Positions 1 through 8,129 of a stretch of 64,000 nucleotides of DNA are shown here, one piece after another. The DNA is from Poriferisodalis sp965204125 (GTDB lineage: Bacteria > Actinomycetota > Acidimicrobiia > Acidimicrobiales > Poriferisodalaceae), in assembly GCF_965204125.1 (NCBI RefSeq), contig NZ_OZ241968.1:186001-250000 (forward strand). Reading direction: 5' to 3'. The position numbers were made by a program, and so were the translations under genes. Below the pieces are notes generated by a model that had not been told where the DNA came from, did no database searches, and worked only from the letters and a program-made list of their open reading frames with translations. Each line of letters opens with the position of its first letter. The stretch's first letter is position 1.

Positions 1-293
1 AGGCGCTGTTCGAGCACGTCGAGTACGACGACGACGCGAACCCGCTGAACGCCAGCATGATGGACTACCTGATCCCCTCGGCCGCCGAGTTGCCGAGCTT
101 TGAGGTGTCCAACACCGAGACCGCCAGCCCCCGCAACCCGCTGGGTGCCAAGGGCATCGGTGAGTCGGGCACGATCGGCTCCACGCCGGCGGTGCACAAC
201 GCGGTGTGCGATGCGGTGGCCCACTTGGGCATCGACCACATCGATATGCCCTGCAGCCCCCAGAACGTCTGGCGAGCACTCCAGAGCGCCTGA
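1..293 (+). CDS. Molybdenum hydroxylase large subunit (xanthine dehydrogenase / CoxL family), C-terminal fragment
   Basis: The gene is cut by the window start; the reading frame begins at base 3 and about 96 C-terminal residues are visible. The segment MMDYLIPSAAELPSF, then NPLGAKGIGESGT, then a terminal VWRAL motif is typical of the C-terminus of the molybdopterin-binding large subunit of aerobic CO dehydrogenase / xanthine dehydrogenase-like hydroxylases. The conserved Glu in GxGESG corresponds to the base that activates the Mo-bound water in the family. The substrate cannot be told from this fragment. The 144 bases between its stop and the thiolase hold no evident gene. Confidence 0.88.
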   Translation, partial: ALFEHVEYDDDANPLNASMMDYLIPSAAELPSFEVSNTETASPRNPLGAKGIGESGTIGSTPAVHNAVCDAVAHLGIDHIDMPCSPQNVWRALQSA

Positions 294-437
294 GCCCGCA
301 CGGCGCACGATTCCTCGCCTGCGAGGGCGCGCGCCTTCCCGGACGAAGCGCCGGGCAATGACGTAGCCTCTGTGCTCGCACACGCAGCGTGACCGACCCT
401 GCAGACGGGTTCGGCGCGTCCTCAGAGGGGACACCAC

Positions 438-1667
438 ATGAGTACAGATGCAGCGACCGACCCAGTCATCGTCGCAACCACCCGCAGCCCGATCGGCCGT
501 GCCTTCAAGGGCTCGCTGACCGAGATGCGGCCCGACGACATGACGGCGCAGATCGTCACCAAGCTGCTCGACAAGGTGCCCGAGCTGCCCCACGGCGAGA
601 TCGAGGATCTCATGCTGGGCTGCGGGCAGCCCGGCGGCGAGGCCGGCTTCAACATCGCACGCGCCGCGGCCATCCTGGCCGGGCTCGACGACGTGCCCGG
701 CACCACGGTCAACCGCTACTGCTCGTCCTCGTTGCAGACCATCCGCATGGCCGCACACGCCATCCGTGCCGGCGAGGGCGATGCCTTCATCGCCGCTGGC
801 GTCGAGTGCGTCAGCCGCTACGACAAGGGCAACTCGGACAGCCTGCCCGGCACGACCAACCCGCAGTTCCGTGCGCCCGGCGAGCGCACCAAGGTGCGGT
901 CCGAAGGCGGCCACGGCGACTGGGCTCCCGCACCCGGCCTGCCCGACCTGTACATCGCGATGGGCCAGACGGCCGAGAACGTCGCCGAGCACAAGGGCGT
1001 CAGCCGCCAGGCCATGGACGAGTACGGCGTGATGAGCCAGAACAAGGCCGAGGCTGCCATCGGTCGTGGTTTCTTCGAGATGGACATCACCCCGCTGGAA
1101 CTGCCTGACGGCAGCGTGGTCAGCTCTGACGACGGGCCCCGCGCCGGTGTCACCTACGAAGCTGTCTCGCAGCTGAAGCCCGCGTTCCGCCCCGACGGCC
1201 GGGTGACCGCCGGCAATGCATGCCCGCTGAACGACGGCGCTGCTGCGGTCATGGTGATGAGCCGCAAGCGTGCCGAAGAGCTGGGCATCACGCCGCTGGC
1301 GCGCATCATTTCGTCGGCAGTATCTGCGCTGAACCCCGAAATCATGGGCCTCGGCCCGATCGAGGCGTGCAAGAAGGCGCTGGCACGTGCAGGCATGACG
1401 ATGAGCGACATCGACATGGTCGAGATCAACGAGGCCTTCGCTGCCCAGGTGATCCCGTCGGCCGACGAGCTGGGCATCGACATCGTCGACCAGCTGAACC
1501 TCAACGGCGGCGCCATCGCATTGGGCCACCCGTTCGGCATGACCGGTGCCCGCATCATGACGACGCTGCTGAACGGCCTCGCCGACCGTGACAAGACCTT
1601 CGGGCTCGAGTCGATGTGCGTCGGCGGCGGTCAGGGCATGGCCATGATCGTGGAGCGCCTCAACTAG
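438..1667 (+). CDS. Thiolase (acetyl-CoA C-acyltransferase)
   Basis: 409 residues, the normal thiolase length. The acyl-accepting cysteine is C95 in NRYCSSSLQ. The NEAFA motif, the histidine H364 in GHPFGMTGAR and the second catalytic cysteine C394 in CVGGGQG are all present, so the enzyme should be active. It would make or cleave 3-ketoacyl-CoA in beta-oxidation or a related CoA pathway. A GAGGGG Shine-Dalgarno sequence lies just upstream of the ATG. Degradative (FadA) and biosynthetic (PhaA) types cannot be separated here, but the many CoA-linked catabolic genes in the window favour degradation. Confidence 0.93.
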   Translation: MSTDAATDPVIVATTRSPIGRAFKGSLTEMRPDDMTAQIVTKLLDKVPELPHGEIEDLMLGCGQPGGEAGFNIARAAAILAGLDDVPGTTVNRYCSSSLQTIRMAAHAIRAGEGDAFIAAGVECVSRYDKGNSDSLPGTTNPQFRAPGERTKVRSEGGHGDWAPAPGLPDLYIAMGQTAENVAEHKGVSRQAMDEYGVMSQNKAEAAIGRGFFEMDITPLELPDGSVVSSDDGPRAGVTYEAVSQLKPAFRPDGRVTAGNACPLNDGAAAVMVMSRKRAEELGITPLARIISSAVSALNPEIMGLGPIEACKKALARAGMTMSDIDMVEINEAFAAQVIPSADELGIDIVDQLNLNGGAIALGHPFGMTGARIMTTLLNGLADRDKTFGLESMCVGGGQGMAMIVERLN

Positions 1668-1680
1668 ATCGCCGATAACT

Positions 1681-1698
1681 GCCGCGCTTCGGGGCGGC
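1681..1698 (+). terminator. TTCG-loop hairpin after the thiolase gene
   Basis: Starts 14 bases after the thiolase stop. GCCGC pairs with GCGGC around an inner C-TTCG-G tetraloop, with one G-G mismatch in the stem. There is no U-run. It could end thiolase transcripts or act as a processing hairpin before rpe. Confidence 0.4.
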
Positions 1699-1718
1699 GC
1701 GTCGGCAACACTGGCCGG

Positions 1719-2438
1719 GTGAACACGTCCTCGCCGACGGCACCTCGGTCCATCCAGATCGTCCCGTCTGTCCTGCCTGCCGACTTCGCGCGCCTCGGAG
1801 ACGAGTGCGCTGCCTTGGAGGCGGCAGGCGTCGACCGGATCCAGTGGGACGTCATGGACGGCGTGTTCGTGCCGAACCTGACATTCGGCCCCGATGTCAT
1901 TGCTGCCTGCCGCCCGCACGCGGGCGTGATGTTCGAAGCACACCTCATGGTCGCCGACCCCGACCCGATGCTGGGCGCCTACGTCGACGCCGGATGCGAG
2001 ATGCTGATCGTGCACGCCGAATCGGTCACGCACCTGCACCGGACGCTCGGCCGGGTCGCCGAGCTGGGCGCGCAACCTGCGGTGGCCATCAATCCCTCGA
2101 CGCCGATCGACGCTGTGGCGCACGTGCTCGACCTGGTCGACATGGTGCTCGTCATGACCGTCAACCCGGGGTTCGGCGGTCAGGCCTACATCGCCGCGAT
2201 GGAGCCCAAGATCGCTGCCCTGCGCCAGCTCATCTCGGGGAGCGGTGCAGCTGGGGCATCGGGCACGGGCATCGACATCGAGGTGGACGGCGGCATCTCG
2301 GCCGAGACCATCGGCGGTGCTGCTGCAGCGGGCGCCAACGTTCTCGTATCGGGCAGCGCGCTGTACCGCTATGACGAGGGGCTCGCGCACGGCGTCGCGG
2401 ACCTGCGTTGCCGTGCGGAGGCTGCGTTCCGAGCGTGA
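1719..2438 (+). CDS. rpe: Ribulose-phosphate 3-epimerase
   Basis: 239 residues with a GTG start. Interconverts ribulose 5-phosphate and xylulose 5-phosphate in the pentose phosphate pathway, in the cytoplasm. The (beta/alpha)8-barrel family signatures are visible in order: IVPSVLPADFARLG at the N-terminus, WDVMDGVFVPNLTFGP (metal and catalytic Asp), HLMV, MTVNPGFGGQ (flexible loop) and the phosphate-binding VDGGIS near residue 190. The stop codon overlaps the next start in a TGATG junction, so the following small membrane-anchored protein is probably translationally coupled to it. Confidence 0.96.
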   Translation: MNTSSPTAPRSIQIVPSVLPADFARLGDECAALEAAGVDRIQWDVMDGVFVPNLTFGPDVIAACRPHAGVMFEAHLMVADPDPMLGAYVDAGCEMLIVHAESVTHLHRTLGRVAELGAQPAVAINPSTPIDAVAHVLDLVDMVLVMTVNPGFGGQAYIAAMEPKIAALRQLISGSGAAGASGTGIDIEVDGGISAETIGGAAAAGANVLVSGSALYRYDEGLAHGVADLRCRAEAAFRA

Positions 2439-2890
2439 TGACCGTGACAGCTCGCCGGCGCTGGCTCCTCATCGCCGCCGCCGTCGTAGCGGTCGCTCTT
2501 GCCTTGCGACTCACGCTGTGGCGCGACAGCGGGGAACCCTCCGTCGAGGAGTTCTGCGCTGAGTTCGCCCACCTGCTGGTCGTGGATCAGCTCAGCCTGA
2601 CGGTCAACCCGAACGATGACACGAGCACCCGTGAGGCAATGGATCGCACAGCCCGCCAGTTCGCAGATGCTGCGGCAGCGGCACCGGCGGATATCCGCCC
2701 CGACATGGTTCTGCTGGCCGACTTGACTGCGGCGCTCTCCGAAGCCGTCGCCGAGACAGCTTCACGCGAGACGTTCGACCGCGCCGCCGCGGTGATTGCG
2801 GCACAGGATCCGTTCCTCGAGACGCAGGATGCCGCCACCCAGCGGGTTGTCGACTACGTCACCCGCAATTGCACTGCTGCGCCTGGCTAG
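2438..2890 (+). CDS. Small N-terminally anchored protein of unknown function
   Basis: 150 residues starting at the ATG that overlaps the rpe stop by one base (TGATG). An upstream in-frame start at 2408 would add ten residues but lies inside rpe and is less likely. Residues 7-24 (RRWLLIAAAVVAVALALR) form one hydrophobic anchor after a basic N-terminus. The rest is a polar, alanine-rich, probably helical domain expected outside the membrane. It has one Cys near the start of that domain (FCAEF) and one near the C-terminus (RNCTAAPG), which could form a disulfide. No family recognised. The stop codon lies inside a terminator-like hairpin. Confidence 0.7.
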   Translation: MTVTARRRWLLIAAAVVAVALALRLTLWRDSGEPSVEEFCAEFAHLLVVDQLSLTVNPNDDTSTREAMDRTARQFADAAAAAPADIRPDMVLLADLTAALSEAVAETASRETFDRAAAVIAAQDPFLETQDAATQRVVDYVTRNCTAAPG

Positions 2891-2899
2891 ACCAGGCGC
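2879..2899. terminator. Bidirectional hairpin terminator between convergent genes
   Basis: A perfect 8-bp inverted repeat, GCGCCTGG / CCAGGCGC, with a 5-base loop CTAGA. It lies between a plus-strand gene ending at 2890 and clpP ending at 2920 on the minus strand. The loop contains the TAG stop codon of the plus-strand gene. A partial direct repeat of about 20 bases (2871 and 2903) surrounds it. There is no poly-U tract, as is common in high-GC actinobacteria. Confidence 0.65.
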
Positions 2900-2919
2900 A
2901 CGAGCACTGCTGCGCCCGG

Positions 2920-3540
2920 CTAGATCATCTCGCCGCGCTTGACGATCACGTGATCGCACAAGCCGTAGGCCTTCGCTTCCTCCGCAGTGAACCAACGGTC
3001 GCGCTCGGAGTCGAGCAGGATCTGCTCCACGTCCTGACCGCTGTGCAGCGCCGTGCGCTCGGCCATCAGGCGCTTGACGTAGGCCATCTGCTCGGCCTGG
3101 ATGGCGATGTCCGATGCTTGTCCCCGCACGCCGCCCGACGGCTGGTGCATCATCACCCGGGCATGCGGCAGGCAATAGCGCTTGCCCGGTGCTCCCGCGG
3201 TCAGCAGGAACTGCCCCATCGAGGCCCCCAGCCCCAGGCAGACGGTGGCCACATCGCAGGCCACGAACTGCATGGTGTCGTAGATGGCCATGCCGGCAGT
3301 GACTGAACCGCCCGGGCTGTTGATGTACAGCGAGATGTCGCGGCCCCTGTCCTGACCTTCCAGGTACAGCATCTGCGCGCAGACAACGTTGGCGAGCTGA
3401 TCGTCGACCTCGTCGCCCAGGAACACGATGCGGTCGTCGAGCAGTCGGTTCGAGATCTGGGTCCAGCCCGAGACGCCACTGGCGTCGAATGCTCTCTGCG
3501 CACCCGGCGCCGGGACGGTGATCGATGGAAGGTCGGTCAT
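2920..3540 (-). CDS. clpP: ATP-dependent Clp protease proteolytic subunit
   Basis: 206 residues. Serine protease subunit that forms the double-heptamer chamber fed by ClpX or ClpC ATPases. The catalytic triad is visible: S107 in GASMGQ, H132 in MMHQP and D181 in ERDRW. INSPGGSV (oxyanion region) is present. The motif around the nucleophile reads LGLGASMGQ rather than the more usual GQAASMGA. Actinobacteria usually carry two clpP genes with clpX downstream. Here clpP stands alone, its 3' end facing the rpe-linked gene and its 5' end about 80 bases downstream of rdgB, so it may be a solitary paralogue. Confidence 0.96.
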   Translation of the reverse strand: MTDLPSITVPAPGAQRAFDASGVSGWTQISNRLLDDRIVFLGDEVDDQLANVVCAQMLYLEGQDRGRDISLYINSPGGSVTAGMAIYDTMQFVACDVATVCLGLGASMGQFLLTAGAPGKRYCLPHARVMMHQPSGGVRGQASDIAIQAEQMAYVKRLMAERTALHSGQDVEQILLDSERDRWFTAEEAKAYGLCDHVIVKRGEMI

Positions 3541-3620
3541 GCGCCGCAGGCTACCGACGCTGCTTTCGAGCCCAGCCGGAGTGCAACCGCCAACTGCCGC
3601 CGAGCAGGGTTGAGACGAAC

Positions 3621-4202
3621 TCAGAGTCGCACCGCCAGCGCGCGCAGGGCGCGACCGCGGTGGCTGATTTGGTTTTTCGCTTCGGCCGACATCTCGGCGA
3701 AGGTGAGCGGGGCTGCCTCGTCGGGGACAAACACGGGGTCGTAGCCAAAGCCGCCATCGCCGCGCGGCGCCGAAGCGATCGTGCCCTCGACAACGCCATC
3801 GGCCAGGGTCTCGCTGCCGTCAGCCAGCACGACCGCTACCACGGTCCGGAAACGCGCTGTCCGCTGAGGTGGCGGTACCTCGCCCAAAGCAGCCATGAGC
3901 TTGGCCAGATTGGCCACCGGATCAGCTTCAGGCCCCGCATAGCGGGCGCTGTGCACTCCAGGGGCACCACCCAGCGCATCCACTTCCAGCCCGGTGTCAT
4001 CGGCAATGGACGGCTCACCAGCCGCCGCGCACACGAACCTCGCCTTGATCAGCGCATTGTCCGCCAGCGTCTCGCCGTCTTCAGCCACATCGCCGAGTTC
4101 TGGTGGCCGCGGCACGATCTCTAGAGCGGGCATCGCTTCGGCCAGCACCGCAGCGATCTCGACGGCCTTGTGCGGATTGGCCGAGGCCATCACCAGCCGC
4201 AC
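3621..4202 (-). CDS. rdgB: XTP/dITP diphosphatase (Ham1/RdgB)
   Basis: 193 residues with a GTG start. Hydrolyses non-canonical purine triphosphates (ITP, dITP, XTP) to monophosphates, keeping them out of DNA and RNA. The family motifs are all readable: MASANPHK (substrate-binding Asn/Lys), IADDTGLEVDALGGAPG (catalytic Asp pair), FGYDPVF and the terminal SHRGRAL. It lies 44 bases downstream of rph on the same strand, an order conserved in actinobacteria including Mycobacterium tuberculosis (rphA then Rv1341). Confidence 0.96.
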   Translation of the reverse strand: MRLVMASANPHKAVEIAAVLAEAMPALEIVPRPPELGDVAEDGETLADNALIKARFVCAAAGEPSIADDTGLEVDALGGAPGVHSARYAGPEADPVANLAKLMAALGEVPPPQRTARFRTVVAVVLADGSETLADGVVEGTIASAPRGDGGFGYDPVFVPDEAAPLTFAEMSAEAKNQISHRGRALRALAVRL

Positions 4203-4246
4203 CGCGTCAGGGCCTTCCCGTCACCGACACCCTGGCGTGCCCGACA

Positions 4247-4975
4247 TCACGTCGGCGGCGTGGCCAGTGCCGTTCGCTGCAGATCGACGATCTCGCTGAT
4301 GCCCGAACGGGCCAGCGCCAGCATCGCGCTGAGCTGGGTGTCGTCGAACGGATCGCCCTCGGCGGTGCCCTGCACCTCGACGAAGCGACCCTGCCCGGTC
4401 ATCACGACGTTCATGTCCACCTCTGCGCGCGAATCCTCCTCGTAGGGCAGATCGAGGCGGGCCTCGCCGTCCACGATCCCCACCGAGATGGCCGCGCACT
4501 CGTCGATGAGCGGATGCCGACTGATGGCTCCGCTGCTGACCAGACGAGTGCACGCATCGTGCAACGCCACATAGCCCCCGCAGATCGAAGCGGTACGGGT
4601 GCCCCCGTCGGCCTGCAGCACGTCGCAGTCGACCGTGACCTCGCGCTCACCCAGCGCCGCCATGTCGCACACGGCCCGCAAGGCCCGCCCAATCAGGCGC
4701 TCGATCTCGAGCGTGCGCCCCTTCTGCTTGCCTCGCTTGGACTCGCGGCCGACGCGTTCCCCGCTCGAGCCGGGCAGCATCGCATATTCGGCGGTCACCC
4801 ACCCGGTTCCCCGGCCGCGCATCCAGCGCGGCACGTCATCGTCGATCGACACGGTGCACAGCACCCTGGTGCGCCCGAAGGACACGAGCACCGAACCAGG
4901 TGTCTGGTCGGTGAAGTCGCGTTCGAACGTGACGGGCCGCAGGTCACCCGGCGTCCGGCCGTCGGCGCGCGTCAC
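4247..4975 (-). CDS. rph: Ribonuclease PH
   Basis: 242 residues, GTG start. Phosphorolytic 3'-5' exoribonuclease that trims tRNA 3' ends. Opening RADGRTPGDLRP, the phosphate-binding region GRTLEIERLIGRALRAV and the acidic VTVDCDVLQADGGTRTA match the family along its length. It sits 34 bases downstream of an MBL hydrolase and upstream of rdgB, and is likely co-transcribed with both. Confidence 0.96.
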   Translation of the reverse strand: MTRADGRTPGDLRPVTFERDFTDQTPGSVLVSFGRTRVLCTVSIDDDVPRWMRGRGTGWVTAEYAMLPGSSGERVGRESKRGKQKGRTLEIERLIGRALRAVCDMAALGEREVTVDCDVLQADGGTRTASICGGYVALHDACTRLVSSGAISRHPLIDECAAISVGIVDGEARLDLPYEEDSRAEVDMNVVMTGQGRFVEVQGTAEGDPFDDTQLSAMLALARSGISEIVDLQRTALATPPT

Positions 4976-5009
4976 GACCGGTTCTCGACGTTCACGTCGT
5001 GCACAGTGC

Positions 5010-5759
5010 TCACGCCCAGAACGTTGCGCCGGTGCGTGCGACTGCCACGTCGCCGTTGAACACCTCGCCCGCCTCGGTCAGATGATCCTGCGGATCCGAT
5101 CCGGGCGGTACATGGGTCACCACGAGCTGGCGCGCACCGACGTCGTTGGCGTCGGCCGCCAGCCAAGCTGCGCTGACATGTGGAATCTCGGGACTGTCGG
5201 TTGCGTGCAGCAGCGTGCCCTCGCCCACCACGAGATCCGGCGCCGGCCGCCCGACGTCACGGCTGAGCGAAGAGAGTGCCCAGCCACGCCCCGTATCGGA
5301 CGTATAGACAATCGACTTGCCAGCACACTCGAAGCGCATCGCCAGCGTTTCCACCGGGTGATCGGTGCGGGAGAACAGCACATCGATGTCGCCGACACGC
5401 GCCTCCGACGAGTCCTTCACCATCTCCCAGCCGAAGAGATCCGAGCTGTCGCCGTACACCTCGGTGACCTCACGCACGCCCTCGGTGGCGAGCACCCGCA
5501 TGTGCTCGATGCCCATGTACCACTTCGCAGCGTTGTAGATCACCGGCAGCTCCGCGCAGTGATCGGGGTGGTGATGGCTCACCAGCAGCGCATCCACCGT
5601 CTCCAGCGGCACATGGGACTGCAGGTTGGCGAAGGTGCCCGGCCCGCAGTCCACCCACAGGTTCGTGGCCTCGCTGCGCACGAGGTACCCGCTGCACGAC
5701 TCGCCAGCGGCGGCGTAGCTGCCCGAACAACCCAACACCGTCACCGAGAGCTTGCTCAC
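5010..5759 (-). CDS. MBL-fold phosphodiesterase, Rv1339-like
   Basis: 249 residues, GTG start. Metallo-beta-lactamase fold hydrolase with the metal site SHHHPDHCAE, an N-terminal VTVLGCSGSY strand-loop and VYTSDTG (metal-bridging Asp). Both motif set and position match the M. tuberculosis Rv1339 group, reported as an atypical class II cAMP phosphodiesterase; RNase Z is a more distant relative. Its place between the cysM region and rph repeats the mycobacterial order, although murI, which lies beside it there, is missing here. cAMP hydrolysis is inferred from family and context. Confidence 0.85.
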   Translation of the reverse strand: MSKLSVTVLGCSGSYAAAGESCSGYLVRSEATNLWVDCGPGTFANLQSHVPLETVDALLVSHHHPDHCAELPVIYNAAKWYMGIEHMRVLATEGVREVTEVYGDSSDLFGWEMVKDSSEARVGDIDVLFSRTDHPVETLAMRFECAGKSIVYTSDTGRGWALSSLSRDVGRPAPDLVVGEGTLLHATDSPEIPHVSAAWLAADANDVGARQLVVTHVPPGSDPQDHLTEAGEVFNGDVAVARTGATFWA

Positions 5760-5819
5760 GGAGGCCGATACTACGCAGGTAGCCGAGGCTTCTCACATCG
5801 TGCCCAGCCCAACAGAACT

Positions 5820-6605
5820 TCAGCCGATCGGGCAGCGCGTTCCTGCTTCGAGCAGCCGGAGGACGCCGGCTTCGTCGAAGACGCCGACCAACCGCCCACC
5901 GCTGGTTGCGAGCGATACCGAGGCCGGCTCACTGGCGGTTGCGGGGTGGAATGTGGCTGCCGGGTACGCCTCGGCGACCTCGGCACGCCCGGCACCGACA
6001 CCGATCCCCGCGGCCGTTTGCAGCATGTACGGATCGGGTCCGAACGCTCCCAGCCGCCAGGTCATGAAGTGCTCATCGCCGGCGCCGCGGTGCTGGTAGC
6101 CGTCTTCGGCATTCCCGAACAGCGCCAGGAGGCCGGGCCACTCCACAGCTCGCAGGCGGCTGCCCGGACAGTCACCGTAGATGGAGAACGTGTCGGTCCA
6201 GCCGCTGTCGGCAACCGGCTGGCCGAGCGCGACGGTGAGCGCGTCCAAGGCAGTTTGCGCGTCGGTGCCGAATGGCACGAGTCCGAGGCCGTCACTCGCG
6301 AGCACGACGCCTTCGGGACGGGGCACTGCCGCCCCGCCCAGCCTTTCGGGCGCTGTGGTGGCGGACGCGGCGTCGGCGGATGTACCCGCATCGCCTCCCG
6401 CCGGAGCTGTCACCAGCACTGCCGCGGGACGTTCAGATGATGTTTGCGAGGGCAGCAGTGTCGTCGCGGTGACGTCGAGGGACAGAGCGCTGGTAGACGG
6501 CGGAGTCGGGGCCACCCGCAGCGGCGGACCCGTGCAGGCACCCGCAGCCACCGCCAGCACCACGGCCACCGCCGCCGCCCGGCATCGGGATCTGGCGCCC
6601 CTCAT
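5820..6605 (-). CDS. Secreted lipoprotein of unknown function
   Basis: 261 residues from the ATG at 6605; the open frame runs further upstream, but only this start gives a signal peptide. The signal is basic (MRGARSRCR) followed by AAAVAVVLAVAAGAC, where the lipobox cysteine would be lipidated. A Ser/Thr/Ala/Pro-rich linker of about 70 residues follows. The globular part begins near EGVVLASDGLGLVPFGT and includes Trp-rich stretches and two probably paired cysteines (YGDCPGS, GTRCPIG). No family recognised. It lies between cysM and the MBL gene, where mycobacteria carry a rhomboid gene and murI. Confidence 0.75.
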   Translation of the reverse strand: MRGARSRCRAAAVAVVLAVAAGACTGPPLRVAPTPPSTSALSLDVTATTLLPSQTSSERPAAVLVTAPAGGDAGTSADAASATTAPERLGGAAVPRPEGVVLASDGLGLVPFGTDAQTALDALTVALGQPVADSGWTDTFSIYGDCPGSRLRAVEWPGLLALFGNAEDGYQHRGAGDEHFMTWRLGAFGPDPYMLQTAAGIGVGAGRAEVAEAYPAATFHPATASEPASVSLATSGGRLVGVFDEAGVLRLLEAGTRCPIG

Positions 6606-6664
6606 GCCGGCAACGGTACGACAGCGACTCGGGCGATCAACCGCCGAACTGCCTGCAGAGACGG

Positions 6665-7612
6665 TCAGAAGTAGATGACGTTCTCGGCCTGGGCAGCGGC
6701 AGCATCGAGGTCGTCGGTCCAGGCGCCGACCGACAGGTATTTCCAGCCGTGGTCGCTCACGACGAACACGATGACGCCTTCGTCGATGCGGGCAGCCGCC
6801 TTGCGTGCGCCGGCCAGCGCCGCGCCACCCGAGATGCCCGAGAACACCCCTTCGGCCGCCAGCATCCTCGTCGCCTCGATCGATTCGCGCGGGCGCACGA
6901 TCATCTTGCGATCGAGCAGATCGACGCCCCCCCACTGCTCGAAGATGGGCGGCACGTACCCATCGTCGAGGCTGCGCAGGCCCTCCACCTGCTCGCCTGC
7001 CGGAGGTTCGACCGCCCACACTTGCACCGTCGGCGAGTGCTCCTTGAGATAGCGGCCTACGCCGAGCAGCGTGCCGCTTGTGCCCAGCCCTGCCACGAAG
7101 TGTGTGATGCCGGGAACGTCGGCGACGATCTCAGGACCGGTGGTGCGGTAGTGCACCTCGGGATTGGCCTCGTTCCCGTACTGGTAGAGCATCGTCCAGT
7201 CGGGGTTGGCCTCGGCCAGCTCCACTGCGAGCCGCACTGCCCCGTTGGAGCCTTGCTCGGCCGGGCTGTCGATGATCTCGGCGCCGAAGATCTCAAGCAT
7301 CTGCCTCCGCTCGGCGGTGACGTTGCCCGGCAGCACGATCTTGACCCGGTAGCCGCGGCGCTGCCCGAGCATGGCCAGCGCGATGCCGGTGTTGCCCGAC
7401 GAGGGCTCGATGATCACCGATCCGGGCGCGAGCTGGCCTTCGGCCTCAGCGCGGTCCAGCATCGCCAGCGCAACCCGGTCTTTGACCGAGCCGGTCGGGT
7501 TCTGCCCTTCCAGCTTGGCGTACAACTCGACCGCCGGGTTGGGGCTGAGGCGGCTGACGTCGAGGGTGGGTGTGGCGCCGATCAGCTCGTCGACAGAGCG
7601 ATAGACGGCCAC
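6665..7612 (-). CDS. cysM: Cysteine synthase CysM (CysO-dependent type)
   Basis: 315 residues, GTG start. Fold-type II PLP enzyme: the PLP lysine is K44 in NPTGSVKDR, EPSSGNTG binds substrate carboxylate, and GTSGTLLGVG is the phosphate-binding glycine loop. Because a CysO-like sulfur carrier lies 42 bases upstream on the same strand, this is probably the CysM that uses O-phosphoserine and thiocarboxylated CysO rather than a sulfide-using O-acetylserine sulfhydrylase. The substrate claim is inferred from the pairing and from the M. tuberculosis system. Cystathionine beta-synthase is excluded by length and absence of CBS domains. Confidence 0.93.
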   Translation of the reverse strand: MAVYRSVDELIGATPTLDVSRLSPNPAVELYAKLEGQNPTGSVKDRVALAMLDRAEAEGQLAPGSVIIEPSSGNTGIALAMLGQRRGYRVKIVLPGNVTAERRQMLEIFGAEIIDSPAEQGSNGAVRLAVELAEANPDWTMLYQYGNEANPEVHYRTTGPEIVADVPGITHFVAGLGTSGTLLGVGRYLKEHSPTVQVWAVEPPAGEQVEGLRSLDDGYVPPIFEQWGGVDLLDRKMIVRPRESIEATRMLAAEGVFSGISGGAALAGARKAAARIDEGVIVFVVSDHGWKYLSVGAWTDDLDAAAAQAENVIYF

Positions 7613-7654
7613 GTGCTGGCTCAGTCGTGCGTATTGGAGCGAGGCCGGACCGGC

Positions 7655-7930
7655 TCAGCCACCGGCGACGGCCGGCAGGATCGACAGCTCGTCGCCGTCG
7701 GACAGCGCGGTGTCCATCTGGGAGAGGTAGCGCACATCCTCGTCGTTGACATAGACGTTCACGAAGCGGTGCAGGCTGCCGTCTTCGGCGAGCAGGTTGG
7801 GGGCGATGCCGGGAAACTCGCCGACCAGCCACGACACGGCTTCGGCCACGGTGCTGGCCTCGGCGTCAACCCGTGACTGCCCGTTGGCGTGGGGACGCAG
7901 GACGGTCGGCAGACGGACGGTGACAGCCAT
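7655..7930 (-). CDS. cysO: Sulfur-carrier protein CysO (MoaD/ThiS family)
   Basis: 91 residues, ATG start with GGGAG six bases upstream. A beta-grasp ubiquitin-like protein ending in ILPAVAGG. The C-terminal diglycine is the site of thiocarboxylation. VRLPTVLRPHANGQ at the N-terminus and LHRFVNVYVNDEDVR in the middle are very close to M. tuberculosis CysO as I know it. Sulfur carried here would be transferred by the adjacent CysM to make CysO-cysteine. In Mycobacterium the protease Mec, which releases cysteine, is encoded next to cysO; no Mec (JAMM) gene is in this window. Confidence 0.93.
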   Translation of the reverse strand: MAVTVRLPTVLRPHANGQSRVDAEASTVAEAVSWLVGEFPGIAPNLLAEDGSLHRFVNVYVNDEDVRYLSQMDTALSDGDELSILPAVAGG

Positions 7931-8055
7931 CGGAGCTCCCGTTTCGGCGGCTAGCCAATTGCTGGCCAGGAACTTGCAAGCCGCCTCGGCTATTCCTGAC
8001 CTGTTGACTCAGGATTCTACGGGCCGCACCAGCCGTACCCTCGGGTTGATGGAGC

Positions 8056-8080
8056 AGAGGCTGAGCCGATAGGCGAAGCC
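8056..8080 (-). repeat. Dispersed intergenic repeat, copy 1
   Basis: Read on the minus strand, this 25-base segment matches 45697-45720 except for two or three bases. The 13-base core CGGCTCAGCCTCT also occurs at 15429-15441. All three copies are between genes. Here it lies in the 199-base divergent gap between cysO and smpB, in which no other structure was recognised. The role is unknown; promoter-proximal regulation or a small extragenic repeat are both possible. Confidence 0.5.
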
Positions 8081-8129
8081 GTGGCCCGAGCGGCCCGTGA
8101 GCGAAGCGAACAAGAGCGGGAGGTAACAG

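Noticed and set aside
4599..6440. A 613-codon open frame on the plus strand.
   Set aside because: It lies antisense to rph and the MBL gene, whose motifs are clear. The product is Arg/His/Pro-rich with no recognisable domain, a usual by-product of high GC content.
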